Assembly (NCBI GenBank): GCA_963971405.1
Contig: OZ020489.1
Span: forward strand, 30,344,290 to 30,408,289
Direction of reading: 5' to 3'
Source of the DNA: Psococerastis gibbosa
Taxonomy: Eukaryota > Arthropoda > Insecta > Psocodea > Psocidae
DNA length: 64,000 nucleotides
Of the stretch, positions 32,733 to 42,985 are shown piece by piece. A model generated the notes under the pieces. It did no database searches, was not told where the DNA came from, and worked only from the letters and a program-made list of their open reading frames with translations. Both the position numbers and the translations under genes were made by a program. How positions within the stretch are numbered: the stretch's first letter is position 1; every line of letters starts with the position of its first letter.

Positions 32733-33625
32733 TAAAGAACCGGTCCGAGTTCACTCGAACATGCTTTCCAATTTATCAAAATTATTAGATAGAAAAAATT
32801 AGTAATTTTATGGCAAATATTTTTCCTAGGGTTAAATTTCCGAAATCTCGGGGGGGTGGGGGGGGGGCGGTTGTTCACCTGACGTCACTGGAAGTGAGGT
32901 AAATTCTCGATAGGTCAAACAAACACATTAATTACCACACAGCAATAATGGCAGGGCATGCAATGCATTTGAGCGCGAATTTTCTATCATTTTTTTCAAA
33001 AAATAATTTTTTGGGCAAAACCAAATATTTTTTTGGGAAAGCAACCTATCCGGTTTCGTTACTCAATTTAACACCTAAAACATGCTTGAAGGTAGAAATC
33101 ATCGATAGAAAGGTTTCGCATTTTTTAATCATTTTTTCATTAAAATTTAGTTATTTTTAATTTTTTACCCCCAGAAGCAAACTATCAAGGGGCAAGCGAC
33201 CCCCCGCATTTTGTCAACATTAATAACGACTACAATCTACGAGAATTTAAAAGAAATCGTTGGAGCCGTTTTTGAGAAATAATTCTTTTAGACGTTTTTT
33301 TGGAGTTTTTTGAAAATAAAACCCCCCCAAATTGAGTTAGCCCAAAAAAAAAAAAAAAATGGTCCCGAGGTATGATTTTTGTGAACCTACATGCCAAATT
33401 TCACTCAAATCCCCTGAGTAGTTTGCCCGGAAATCGACGAACAGACAGACCGACCGACAGACCGACAGACCGACCGACAGACAGACATTTTGTAAAAACC
33501 ACTTTTTTGGGCTCCTGGGACCTCAAAACGTGTAAATCCGTTGAAATCTCGGAATCGAAAATTTCGACCATCACAAAGCTTTCCTTATACTACGTATAAA
33601 TTGGAAAGCAATAATTAATTAATTA
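32733..33625 (+). mobile_element. RP retroposon, full-length copy 1
   Basis: The 5' end TAAAGAACCGGTCCGAGTTC is shared exactly in position with copies at 44885 and 53551 (minus strand), while flanks differ, which fixes the true 5' boundary. The element carries TGCTTTCCAATTTAT about 30 bp in and ATAAATTGGAAAGCA at its 3' end, an inverted pair. The interior has a G run at about 32850, a CGAC/CAGA block at 33440-33486 and ATTA-type tail repeats after the 3' end. No long frame. It is best described as a non-autonomous retroposon, since four other copies keep the 3' end but lack the 5' part. Confidence 0.85.
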
Positions 33626-34370
33626 GTTTCTCAGCCCAGAGCTCCTACCACCAACTACACTTTAAACCACTCCTAAAATGTATAAATTGGGTTAAACACA
33701 ATACCCTTTTGTCTTATAAACCAGCGTTTATCCATAAAAATCGATGAAGTACCTACTGTAAGTCTTATTTCTGGAACTCGCTCTCTGCTTCTTCCCTTTC
33801 GGTTATTTTATTTTATAGACTAACAATAGTTCATATAAACAAATGTATTGTCTCAAAGTTTATATACCTGTATTTCACGAGGTGTTCAAAGAGCTATTTT
33901 CAAGGGTGGACGGAGCGAGTTTTCAGGGTAAAGCGAGATGTCATTTCGGCATCCCCCCCCCCCCCCCAAGGAACTTAAAAAGTTCTTATTTTATTAAACT
34001 AATTAAGTTTCTTCAATAAAATTTTTATTTTTAAATGTTTGTGATTGTGGTATTTTTTATGACGGTAGCCTATTTTCGCCCGTTTTGGCGCACCCTTCAA
34101 CTTTGGGCTTTAGTCGCTTTACCATTCGTCCGACGCTCCGTATTTTTCTAATATAGCCGCTGTGGAATGAGAATTTAATTAGTTACCTCTCACGCCATGT
34201 TGTTTTCCACAACTTTGGAAAGAGCCCACCAGTGTTATATATTTAATGGTTAGGTAACTATGGTCATTTGTAATAAACATAGTTTATTGCAATATAATAA
34301 GTGCTGCAATAATCATCTACCATCGTAATGATGGAAATGCTGATATAGGCCTAAGCACTTCTGCAACCAC
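33626..34370. other. Unique DNA with one C-run
   Basis: A C run of about 16 lies at 33952-33967, preceded by GGGTGGACGGAGCGAG. It may be the end of a G-rich element, but no partner end is clear. Confidence 0.3.
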
Positions 34371-34375
34371 CTGAT

Positions 34376-34888
34376 AATGTAGAGTAGTGGTTCGGACTCT
34401 GACTTTCACCCGAAAGGTTGTTGGTTCGAGTCCTACACTTACTACATTTTGTACCGGCCGCCATACCAAGTTGAATCCAACGGACCAGAGCAGGTTCAAA
34501 GCTGCAGAAAACTTGGTCGTGTGCACAGTGCCGGTAGGAAAACATGGTAGGACTTGTCCTGGTCACCTCCGAACTAATCGTGTGACTTCACTGTGTTTCC
34601 CAAGTGGTTCGGAATCCACTATAATCAGAAGGTCCACTGTCCTATGGGCTGGCACAGGGCAGTCAAGTCGGGGTCGCTTTATGGGCCCAAATATGAGGCC
34701 TAAGTCGTTATTAACCCGACGAACACTACTATTACTACATTTTGTGGCCATGCTTCAGAGGGCATGCAAAGCAGGCGGTCCCGGGCCTTCCTAGTTGAGA
34801 GTATGAGAGAGCTTTATAGCCCTAACTCCGCTAGGTTGGCTTAGTAATAGAACAAAAAAGTCAATATTTATTCATTATTTATTTATGA
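34376..34888 (+). mobile_element. SINE-A interrupted by SINE-B
   Basis: The head (34376-34452, perfect B box GGTTCGAGTCC) and body (34746-34888, TGGCCATGCTTC onward) are separated by a SINE-B insertion. A 135-codon open frame crosses both SINEs and is not a gene. Confidence 0.9.
34453..34731 (+). mobile_element. SINE-B, full length
   Basis: Flanked by a perfect 14-bp duplication TTACTACATTTTGT (34439-34452 and 34732-34745). The 5' end CCGGCCGCCATACCAAGTTG faintly resembles the start of 5S rRNA; GTGGTTCGGAATCC later resembles a B box. The 3' end reads CCCGACGAACACTACTATT. About 279 bp; clearly a target-primed retroposon. Confidence 0.88.
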
Positions 34889-35000
34889 TAATTTTGTGTG
34901 TACAACACAAGAAAATAATTATACTTATAAATAGGAAAGCAAAACAAATGGATGACTCACCAGACATACAACATCGTATCAGAGCTCGTATACATAGAAA

Positions 35001-35232
35001 ATAAATAAATACATAAATAAATGTATTGACTTCTTTGTTCTATTAATAAGCCAATCTATCGAAGTAAGGGCTGTAAAACCCCCTCTTACACTCAACTGAA
35101 GAATCCTGGAGCCACCTGCTTTACATAATTGCATGCCCTGCAAAACATGGCCAGAAAATGTAGGAAGAGTGTGACTCGAACCAAAACCTTTCGGGTTAAA
35201 GTCGGAGCATGTACCACTACTCTACACGTTCA
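35001..35232 (-). mobile_element. SINE-A
   Basis: Minus copy with (AAAT)n tail at 35001-35023. The B box is altered by a small deletion (GACTCGAACCAAAACC on the plus strand). The body is intact, with a short insertion near 35125. Confidence 0.82.
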
Positions 35233-35279
35233 GTAATGCTTTGTCAGGAGCATAGATGACTCCTCAATTGTCGGAATTT

Positions 35280-35630
35280 ACAAAAGAATCTAACTAAAGG
35301 TATCATTTTTTGCGCACTTAAATAAAAAGTATACGATTTGGCTCTCAACTCAGCGAAATTGCTCCTTTTGAAACCGGAAACTGGAAAACTATAATCGGAA
35401 GCTGGCATCCGGTGCAGTTTTCAAGCAGGAGACATTTCCTTTTCATCTTTTTTACACATGTGGACATTTTATTTCCGCCCATTACTTTCAATCTCCCTCG
35501 TTTTTCCACTCAAAGCCTTTATCACCACTGTCTGTCGGCTCACACCTGCCCTTTATTTAATAGCTTAATCTCGTACAGTCCACCCTATATATTTGATAAT
35601 AAGAACTCTAAAATCACGGTTTCCTCAGGC
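35280..35630. other. No recognisable feature
   Basis: A 99-codon plus frame (35412-35711) runs into a palindrome and shows no motif. Confidence 0.25.
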
Positions 35631-35637
35631 GTGTATT

Positions 35638-35728
35638 CCACTTGTCAGTATTCCGTCAATTATGATTTAAAAATCTCAACTTTTTTTAAATCACAAATTA
35701 TGGAATATTGACAAGTGGAATACACGCC
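35638..35728. mobile_element. Harbinger-like palindromic MITE (smallest form, 91 bp)
   Basis: GGCGTGTATTCCACTTGTCA to TGACAAGTGGAATACACGCC, with exact TCA duplication (35635-35637 and 35729-35731). Essentially only terminal arms remain. Confidence 0.88.
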
Positions 35729-35822
35729 TCATATAAGGGTATGGCATCTAATTTTAAAGGTTAATTAAGCGATTCCATGTTTTATAGGGTTGAAGTGGCC
35801 ATGTCAAATAATGTATCAACAA

Positions 35823-36044
35823 CAGGACCTATAGAGTAGTCGTACAGACTCCGACTTCACCCGAAACGTTGTTGGTTCGACGCCCACACTGACAACATTT
35901 TCTGGCCATGCTTCGGAGGACATGTTAAGCAGGCGGTCCCGGGCCTTCCTAGTTGAGTGTAAGAGGGGGTTTTATAGCCCTAACTCCGCTAGGCTGGCTT
36001 AGTAATAGAACAACAAAAAATCTTGATTATTTATTAATTTTTTT
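35823..36044 (+). mobile_element. SINE-A
   Basis: CAGGACCTATAGAGTAGTCG head, B box mutated to GGTTCGACGCC, full body and an ATTTATTAATTT tail. Confidence 0.86.
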
Positions 36045-36049
36045 ACGGC

Positions 36050-36390
36050 AGCCTGCGTATTTCCCTTCCATGGGGATTCAGCACATTTCACTCAATTACA
36101 CTTATGCGTGAAAAATGCCTTGATCAATAGTAAAAATCTGTAAAAAATCTAATACCCCTCCTACCAGACTAAGCAAATCAGTAATAGAACCGACAAACAC
36201 ACTGACGCTTCGAGGCGGGGAGTATCTCAAATTGTATCTCTCAGTAATGGCAAATGGAAAAGTAATTCATTATATTTCTTACAAGGTAATGCCTAGTTGA
36301 CGAAAAAGGAATTGTTGTACAGTACATAATTTGATAATAAATGTTCAACAGGTTAAAGAAACTTCATGCGCAGCTTTCCGGTAGTTGCAA
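36050..36390. other. No recognisable feature
   Basis: Unique AT-rich DNA. Confidence 0.3.
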
Positions 36391-36395
36391 GTTAA

Positions 36396-36556
36396 GCGAC
36401 TTCGGTGGCAAGGTTGCAACGTACTTGTACTTGTGTGAGGATCTACACACCTTGCGACTGGAGACGTGTCGTAACTCGACACAAGTACCTATCAGGTGAC
36501 TTAGTGAGGCGATTAAAGAGGTTAATCGGATGCATTCATTAAATTGTTTGTACGCG
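36396..36556 (+). mobile_element. SINE-C (plus-strand copy)
   Basis: GCGACTTCGGTGGCAAGG head, then TTGCGACTGGAGACGTGTCG, CAAGTACCTATCAGGTGAC and TTGTTTGTACGCG at the 3' end. The clearest copy for defining the family. Confidence 0.82.
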
Positions 36557-36752
36557 ATCTAGATTTAACCTTTTTATTAAAAGAAAAGAAAGAAGAAGGC
36601 AAAGAAAGTACCCTCCAATGCCCCTATAGACTGAGTATAATGAGAAAAGTCACAAATTTTAAATCATACTTTTCTAAACTCGGATAATACAGAGAACTTC
36701 AGTTACAACCAACTAAATTGCCATTCGTCTACTCCCTAGAAGTCTGTGTTAA

Positions 36753-36974
36753 GAGTGTACAGCCCGTAGGAAATTGGCAGCCCGAAATTTAATACTTTTC
36801 ATTTTTTATTCAATTAACTTTTAAGTTTTTTAAGTTTTATTAAAGATTTGGCTCATTTTAGTTGTAGAAGACTACTTCATGAATCATATAAAAGGTAGTA
36901 TTATTGGTTATCGAAATTTTTCGAAAATAAAAAATAAAAAGTATTACATTTTGGGCTGCTAATTTCCTACACTC
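36753..36974. mobile_element. TTAA-flanked palindromic element, short copy
   Basis: GAGTGTACAGCCCGTAGGAA to TTCCTACACTC with TTAA at both ends. Contains TTTGGCTCATTTTAGTTGTA and AAGACTACTTCATGAATC like its relatives, but lacks about 170 bp of interior. Confidence 0.78.
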
Positions 36975-36979
36975 TTAAT

Positions 36980-37500
36980 AATACTGAAAATTTCCATTAA
37001 AATGGAACACCATGATGGAGGGCTTGGAGCAACATGTAGCAATGCCTTTGATGCGATGCGCTCGTCGATACTTGAAAAAACTATATGCTGTATGTTTAAT
37101 TTAAAACAGTCTCGTCACTAAAATTTGCGTTAGTATTTCTGATGGAAGAGAGAATGTGCATTGTAAAAGCGTAATAAAAAAAAAAATTGTTTCTGTCTCA
37201 TCTCCTTTTTATTCCAATGCAGACAGAAATACCATTCTCTATTGAAAATTACAAATGTAGGTCAGCATACTGAATACCTCACATTCGAGCTAAATTTACG
37301 ACAAATACAATAAAAATTATTTGCTTAGTTTCTTTTGTACCTACTATCGGGCATTTACCTAAAACTGAAGGCTTTGATGCAAAGCGAGTTTCGCCCGTAT
37401 GTACAGTACAGTATGTTTGATTGAATATTAGCTACAGGTACCAAATTTTGTTTATTATTTTTTGAATGAAGAAGCAAAACAATTAGTGTTTTAATGAAAC
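36980..37500. other. No recognisable feature
   Basis: Unique AT-rich DNA. Confidence 0.3.
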
Positions 37501-37514
37501 TGGCTATAATAACT

Positions 37515-37605
37515 AGAGTAAGTGAAACCTAAATAATTGTTAAGAAATTAACTTTGTCAAAGAAACCCATCAGTGTTATTGTTTTGACAAGTTTAGAATA
37601 GTTTC
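37515..37605. repeat. Diverged Penelope-type terminal repeat fragment
   Basis: CCTAAATAATTGTTAAGAAA, TTAACTTTGTCAAAGAAACC and TCAGTGTTATTGTTTTGAC match, with changes, the terminal repeat at 19935-20010. No coding part lies beside it. Confidence 0.6.
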
Positions 37606-38120
37606 CGTTACAGCTTGGCAGATGATGGCGTATCATTTGTATTCCCTCTACTAAGGTTAATTTGCAATTTATTAATTTTTATTAAATTTTGGGCTAGGCC
37701 TATCAAAATTCAAGAGTGGAATGGATGGATGGTTAGAGGGTGATGACCCCAAATGTTAAATGTTAAAATATGACTTTTGTTTTCCTTCTACAATAATTAT
37801 GCGAAATTTAGCACACAGAAAGTTTAATGTTGGAGGACATTTTCGGTCTTTAGGTCCAAGGGTACAAAAATTTATTTTATATTGTAATTTCTGTCCGCCA
37901 TCGAATCCACTTCATTGATTATGCTGAAATGTTGCACCTTGGTTGACTTAAATAATACCGGATAACATTTTAACTTCATTTTCTTTAAAAAAGCTCCAAA
38001 AAGAGCAACAAAAAAATAATAATCATCCCAAGAAACTCTAGTTTCTTTAAATAGAAGTACAAGATGCGCATGGGTAAGGTCTACAAATTTATTGAATAAT
38101 TGGGAGTACGTAAGTAAGTA
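37606..38120. other. No recognisable feature
   Basis: Unique AT-rich DNA. Confidence 0.3.
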
Positions 38121-38123
38121 AGT

Positions 38124-38330
38124 ACAGTGTCATGCAGCGTAGTGGTACGGACTCTGACTTTCATCCGAAAGGTCCCACACTGGCTAAATTTTCTAGCCAT
38201 GCTTCGGAGGGAATGTAAGGCAGGCGGTCCCCGGCCTTCCTAGTTGAGTGTAAGATAGGGCTTTATAGCCCTAACTCCGCTAGGTTGGTTTAGTAATAGA
38301 AACAACAAAATGTCGTTATTTATTTATTTA
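38124..38330 (+). mobile_element. SINE-A with deleted B box
   Basis: A short deletion removes the TTGTTGGTTCGAG part of the head (GAAAGGTCCCACACTGG remains), so this copy lacks the internal Pol III B box. The body and (ATTT)n tail are intact. Confidence 0.86.
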
Positions 38331-38334
38331 TCAT

Positions 38335-38858
38335 CTCGACTTTGCTCCAAAGTATTTTTCAACCCCTCGGGCTTCCAAAAACTCAGCTGAGAGGAAACAA
38401 ATTTGAAAAATATACTGTATACGCAGTACTTATACTTACGCCATATACTTTCTGCAGAAGAACATTTCAAGTATTTCCTTGAATAAAATAGGAAAATATC
38501 ATATTGTTGCAATAAATTAATGTAAAAGCATGCTGTGATACCATCTCAGGGCAAAAGAGAATGTGCTGTACATATCAATTTAAGATAATAACAGATAACA
38601 ATTTAGAGATACATGATAAAAGCTTTCGCGTGTATGGAAGCAGTCAACAGCTTTATAAAATGCTGTCTCATAGCTGGAAGATAGCTTTTTCATGAGTAAC
38701 CAAGTGAATTTCATTACCTCCCGACACACTCTGTTAGGGGCGGATTTAAGTTTGTCTGAAATGTCACATGTTTGTAGGGTGGCAAATTCCAGAATTTAAT
38801 TGGAAAAACTGTAATGAAACTGGATCAGTAAGTTAAGTTTGAATGTTTTTCTCTTCGC

Positions 38859-38890
<32 letters not shown>

Positions 38891-39275
38891 CGATATACAG
38901 TATATGCATATGTCTTATATGTTTAACAAAGAGTTAGTTGTACTTACATTGCCTGTTGAACAGCTAGGAAGGGTATGTTAGATAAATAGTATTCCACCAT
39001 TGCCACTAACCTTTACCAATAGAATATATATATGTGCGTGTAAATTATAAATTATTATTAGTTATAATTATTCATTATGCTCAGTTAATTATATTATTCC
39101 ATTATTATTGGTATAATTTACAAAATGTTGTTATGCCTAAAGTAACCTAGTGCCTTAGCCTAAAGAGGTGTTGAAAATGACTGTTAATCAATTATGTATG
39201 TGTGTGTGTGTGTGTGCCCCACCTAGACAAAAGACAATTTTTAGAACTTAAGTTCAAAAAATTCCCCAAGTGAGA
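38335..39275. other. Unique DNA with AT and GT microsatellites
   Basis: (AT)n at about 38866-38890 and (TG)n at about 39196-39215. No gene visible. Confidence 0.4.
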
Positions 39276-39280
39276 GTTCT

Positions 39281-39440
39281 TCTCCTTCTTCTACTTCTTC
39301 TTCAGCCAACGCCCGTCCTTTGCTGTTGGGCCATTTGACGCCGTGCCTCATATAGTAGAGCTGAGCCCTCCTGTGTCGTAGCTCGGTTTTCTACCTCTAA
39401 TGAGTTGGAGTACCCTCAACACCTCTCCTGATCTATTAGA
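39281..39440 (-). pseudogene. LINE ORF2 C-terminal end with (GAA)n tail
   Basis: The minus-strand frame gives ARRQMAQQQRTGVG-like residues, the terminal motif of Jockey-type ORF2, then a (GAA)n tail. Matches 58497-58615. Confidence 0.6.
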
Positions 39441-39473
39441 GCGACACCTAGCAAAATCGTGATGTCCTTCCAA

Positions 39474-39552
39474 CAGCATGTAAAGCAGGAGGTCCTGTAT
39501 AATCTAATTGAGTTTAAAAGAGGGCTTTTTAGTCTAAAGCCCGCTAATGTGA
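39474..39552 (+). mobile_element. Diverged SINE-A 3' fragment
   Basis: GCATGTAAAGCAGGAGGTCC and AAGAGGGCTTTTTAGTC, CCGCTAATG in SINE-A order. Confidence 0.55.
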
Positions 39553-39639
39553 CATACAATCAAAAAAAAAATTATTTGGATCCTTAATAAGTTCATAATA
39601 AGCGAGAAATAATTATCCTAATGCAGATGCTGTTTGGTA

Positions 39640-39840
39640 TAGTCCACGTAAAATGAGAAAAGTATGGACATGGAATGTTTTGATCCTGTGCGACACTATA
39701 AAAATATTCTTTGCACCATTTTGTGGTACCTTGTTGCATTGGATGCTAGGCATAACAAGAATTGTGCAAAGAATATTTATATAGTGTTGCACAGGATCAA
39801 AACATTCTATGTCCATACTTTTCCCATTTTGCGTGGACTA
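39640..39840. mobile_element. TA-flanked palindromic MITE (TAGTCCAC family), copy 2
   Basis: TAGTCCACGTAAAATGAG to TTTTGCGTGGACTA, 201 bp. TA precedes it; the right TA is lost (GCC follows). Confidence 0.78.
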
Positions 39841-40029
39841 GCCCCAGACTACATCAGTATCCAAAGAAACGGGTCTGTGATGATGGATACCGGTACACTC
39901 AGGCGTACTTAAAGGGATAAATAAATTTTGGTACCTAGTTTGGGAATACCTAATTAAGAATTAAAATAAATTAAAATATTATATAACAGGGGAAAAGAAT
40001 GCAATAATGTCCAAACTAATGGGGAAATC

Positions 40030-40307
40030 CCATAGAAATACATTAACTGGAGCGGCGGGAGCCATAGTATGCCTTACGAGGCACCCGTTAACCATAAGCC
40101 AACTATCAGAGATAAGTACCAACGCAAAAAATATCGAAGTCTTACACATTGCAGCATTGCAGAACGGATACCTGGACCCGGTCAAAAACTCTGTACTTAG
40201 CTTGTGCAGGCTACACTTATCACTGGGTTTTCCCGCCAAATTGCGTACTTATCTTATGCAGGCTACACCAGCAGCCATATTGATAACGGTCCCCAGCCAC
40301 GGGATGG
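40030..40307. repeat. U3 two-copy repeat, copy 2
   Basis: Closely similar to 16697-16924 except for about 50 bp extra near 40215-40265, which partly duplicates the GTGCAGGCTACAC block. On the minus strand it encodes the same MCKTSIFFALVLISDSWLM start. Confidence 0.7.
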
Positions 40308-40830
40308 GAAATCTGTGACAAAAACGTGTTGATATACCGCTTACAAAAAAGTAATTTTCTCCTATTCTTTTGTTTCTGAGCCATGCAACAACATCTGGGT
40401 AAAATTGGATTACTTTGCGCAGAGCTGATTTGACCCGTAAATAACAAGAATACGGCAGCGCTCATCCGGGCAAATACAGAATTCCATGTTCAAGATTTTG
40501 CTCTGATTTTTTTTTATCTCAGCTAAAGAAAACTTGTGACAACTTCTATCCTTGTAGATAAGGTGAAATCTTTGGATATGGGATTCTGAAGTAACGTATG
40601 CATTTCAAAAATATCAAAGTCAATTGCGGCAAGTAAAGAATTGAAATCCGATAGGACAACTCTGTAGAACTTATCGAACTTACCTTCAAATAACAAAAAA
40701 GAACTAGAATTATTACTGTACTGCCACAGGTACGCAGACACAGGGAAAAAAATGAGCCACCCTTATTGACTCGCCAATACCCATACTTAAATGTACATAA
40801 AAACATAAAATACATAAATACACATGAAAT
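40308..40830. other. No recognisable feature
   Basis: A 116-codon minus frame (40546-40896) is AT-driven and runs into a hAT-like element. Confidence 0.25.
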
Positions 40831-40835
40831 ACATA

Positions 40836-40982
40836 CAAGGCCGTGCCCAGGTTTGTTTTCGTTATTTATTAATGAATTAATGGATAAATTCATCAAACCT
40901 TACAGGTTTACACACAAAAATTAATTTCGGCGGGGGGGGGGGGGGTCCGGACCCCATGGACCACCTCCTGGGCACGGCCATG
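40836..40982. mobile_element. hAT-like MITE with G run, 8-bp TSD AATACATA
   Basis: CAAGGCCGTGCCCAGG at the left and CCTGGGCACGGCCATG at the right, with exact AATACATA duplication (40828-40835 and 40983-40990). A 13-G run is followed by GTCCGGACCCC. Related ends occur at 62157-62369. Confidence 0.88.
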
Positions 40983-41062
40983 AATACATATATGCAAACA
41001 TAATTTCAAATAACAAAAAAAACTTGAACTATATTTTATTTTTATTTTTATAAAAGGTTAAA

Positions 41063-41224
41063 TCGCATACAAACAATTTATTGAATATATCCGGGTAACC
41101 TCTTCAATCGCCTCACTATGTCACCTAATAGGTACTTCTGTCGAGTTGCGACACGTCTCCGACCGCAAGGTGTGTAGAGACTCGCATAAGTACAAGCACA
41201 CTACCACCTTGCCACCGAAGTTGC
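41063..41224 (-). mobile_element. SINE-C (tRNA-like)
   Basis: Full-length minus copy: CGCATACAAACAATTTATTG through ACACGTCTCCGACCGCAAGG to ACCTTGCCACCGAAGTTG. Confidence 0.8.
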
Positions 41225-41239
41225 AATTACTCTACTGCC

Positions 41240-41708
41240 ACATCAGCACACAAGCACAAGACCTTTATTGACCCGCCAAAACCCAGGTTCCTGCCGAGGG
41301 CAGTGACCATTGCAGTTTTCAGGACTACCATTGCCCACGAATACCTCCCGTCCCACCTGCATCGCATCGAGGTCCTTGCTTCCGGCATCTGCCCCAGTGT
41401 AACACACAAGCACAGGACCTTTATTGACCCGCCAATATCCAGGTTCCTGCCGAGGGCAGTGACCATTGCAGTTTTCAGGACTACCATTACCCACGACTAC
41501 CTCCCGTCCCACCTGCATCGCATCGAGGTCCTTGCTTCCGACATCTGCCCCAGTGTAACACACAAGCACAGGACCTTTATTGAGCCGCCAATACCCAGGT
41601 TCCTGCCGAGGACAGTGACCGTTGCAGTTTTCCGGACTACCATTGCCCACGACTCCCTCCCATCCCACCTTCATCGCATCGATGTCCTTGCTTCCGACAT
41701 CTGCCCCC
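41240..41708 (+). repeat. Triplicated LINE segment, 156-bp (52-codon) unit
   Basis: Three head-to-tail units with boundaries at about 41240, 41396, 41552 and 41708. Each encodes FLPRAVTIAVFRTTI then HDYLPSHLHRIEVLAS and CP. The unit length is a multiple of three, so the frame stays open. This HDYL..HLHRI...CP pattern is the region between RNase H and the terminal zinc-knuckle of Jockey-type LINE proteins. Confidence 0.9.
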
Positions 41709-41866
41709 AGTGTAAGTGTGTAACGAAAGCAAAATGAAAGCAGCGCATCTACCCGAGTGCCCAGCCCTGGTGGAAAACTGATCCAAACGGACAACATCTT
41801 GCGGGAGACAGCAAGGAGATACTGGTCAGCGCGTCACCATATGGCTAACATGCTGTAGAGGCATAG
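41303..41866 (+). pseudogene. LINE RNase H/zinc-knuckle end with amplified segment
   Basis: A frame open from 41303 to 41737 ends with ICPQCKCV, after which the frame shifts. The following DNA still encodes the expected downstream residues in another frame (AHLPECPALVEN, then a W-ARHHMA box and a RRGIG-like end near 41866). The single-copy version in related LINEs occurs once per protein; here one stretch is tripled. The minus strand is also open for 184 codons across the array (41243-41797), a side effect of the repeat composition. Confidence 0.68.
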
Positions 41867-41874
41867 GCTAGTAA

Positions 41875-42051
41875 GGCGGGTATTCCACCGGCGATTTTAC
41901 TTCAAATTTGATTTTGTCATTGACGTTTGTTTTGTTTTAAGGAGACTATTATGTTGAGACTTAGCTTATCTACATAATAGCCTCCTTAAAACAAAACAAA
42001 CGTCAATGACAACATTAAATTTGATGTAAAATCGCCGGTGGAATACCCGCC
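41875..42051. mobile_element. Harbinger-like palindromic MITE (177 bp)
   Basis: GGCGGGTATTCCACCGGCG to CGCCGGTGGAATACCCGCC, with exact TAA duplication (41872-41874 and 42052-42054). The interior shares AAGGAGACTATTATGT with 30174. It lies 10 bp after the LINE remnant. Confidence 0.9.
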
Positions 42052-42054
42052 TAA

Positions 42055-42540
42055 ATATAATTACTGTACTAAGTGCCAGTCTGTATATGTATAATACGAT
42101 AAATGGTTCATGGTATATGAATTAGAGAGATAAAGCAACGAGTAACTTAATTCAAACTCCTTGACCTTACACTGTATACTGTGATCAAGACCATGAAGTA
42201 ATTGAAGAATTTCTCAACCCAAGCTCTTCCGACTTATTCTAAATTTTTAAACGGAAACTAGGTCACAATATTACTGAATAAATGAATGAGATGCAACTGA
42301 AGAAAATTTCCTTCCAGGATAAGAGGATTTAAGTTAATGAGGGGATAAATTAAGGCTGAATGGTAACTTAATTTCTTAATCAATGAAAGGAATTTTAATT
42401 AACATTGATAGCTTGTGCGTGAAAATATGCGGTCTTAATGTTTGGCGTGGAGGCAAAACTTCATCTTTACTCTTTAGGTCCCACCATAGCTTGAAAAGTA
42501 TTCCTTACCGAGAGTTTTCAAACGACGATAGTTGTAGAAC
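42055..42540. other. No recognisable feature
   Basis: A 103-codon plus frame (42383-42694) runs into the next palindrome and is not supported. Confidence 0.25.
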
Positions 42541-42549
42541 TGGCAATAA

Positions 42550-42691
42550 GGCGCTTATTCCACCTCCGTCAATAGTGCACAGTAAATGTGGTATTGACGT
42601 GGTAGCAGACATTTTTAGACTGTCTTTAATGTCTGCTATTACGTCAATACCACATTTACTATGCACTATTGACGTAGGTGGAATATTCGCC
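42550..42691. mobile_element. Harbinger-like palindromic MITE (short form)
   Basis: 142 bp, GGCGCTTATTCCACC to GGTGGAATATTCGCC, exact TAA duplication (42547-42549 and 42692-42694). Same length and layout as 681-822, including GACGTGGTAGCAGACATT. Confidence 0.9.
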
Positions 42692-42985
42692 TAAGGTAAA
42701 GATGTTTACCTACTGTTTGCAGCCACTGCTCTTTGGCGCTGCGGCCCGTGAAGGGTCCTGGTCTGCTCGGCCACATGGCGCCAGCCTGCGCGGTAGGTAT
42801 TATAGAGCTATTAGTCTGATTTAACTCTCAAAAGCTTGCACAAATAATTAATACAGAATTTCAACAGACAAAATATTTATCTCCCTTACTAATGCAAAAT
42901 GTAATGAAAATGTTTATATACCTCCCGAAGATTCGAGCAGATTGGTGTTCAAATTTTTATTGCAGTATAACAGGTCATATAGCAT

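Noticed and set aside
33952-33967. Sequencing or assembly artefact at long C/G runs
   Set aside because: Several such runs sit at consistent places in elements with exact target duplications, so they look genuine, though their exact lengths may be unreliable.
34387-34794. 135-codon plus-strand open frame
   Set aside because: It is composed of SINE-A and SINE-B sequence; similar peptides appear wherever SINE-A occurs.
41243-41797. 184-codon minus-strand gene
   Set aside because: It is the opposite strand of a triplicated LINE segment whose plus strand matches known LINE motifs.
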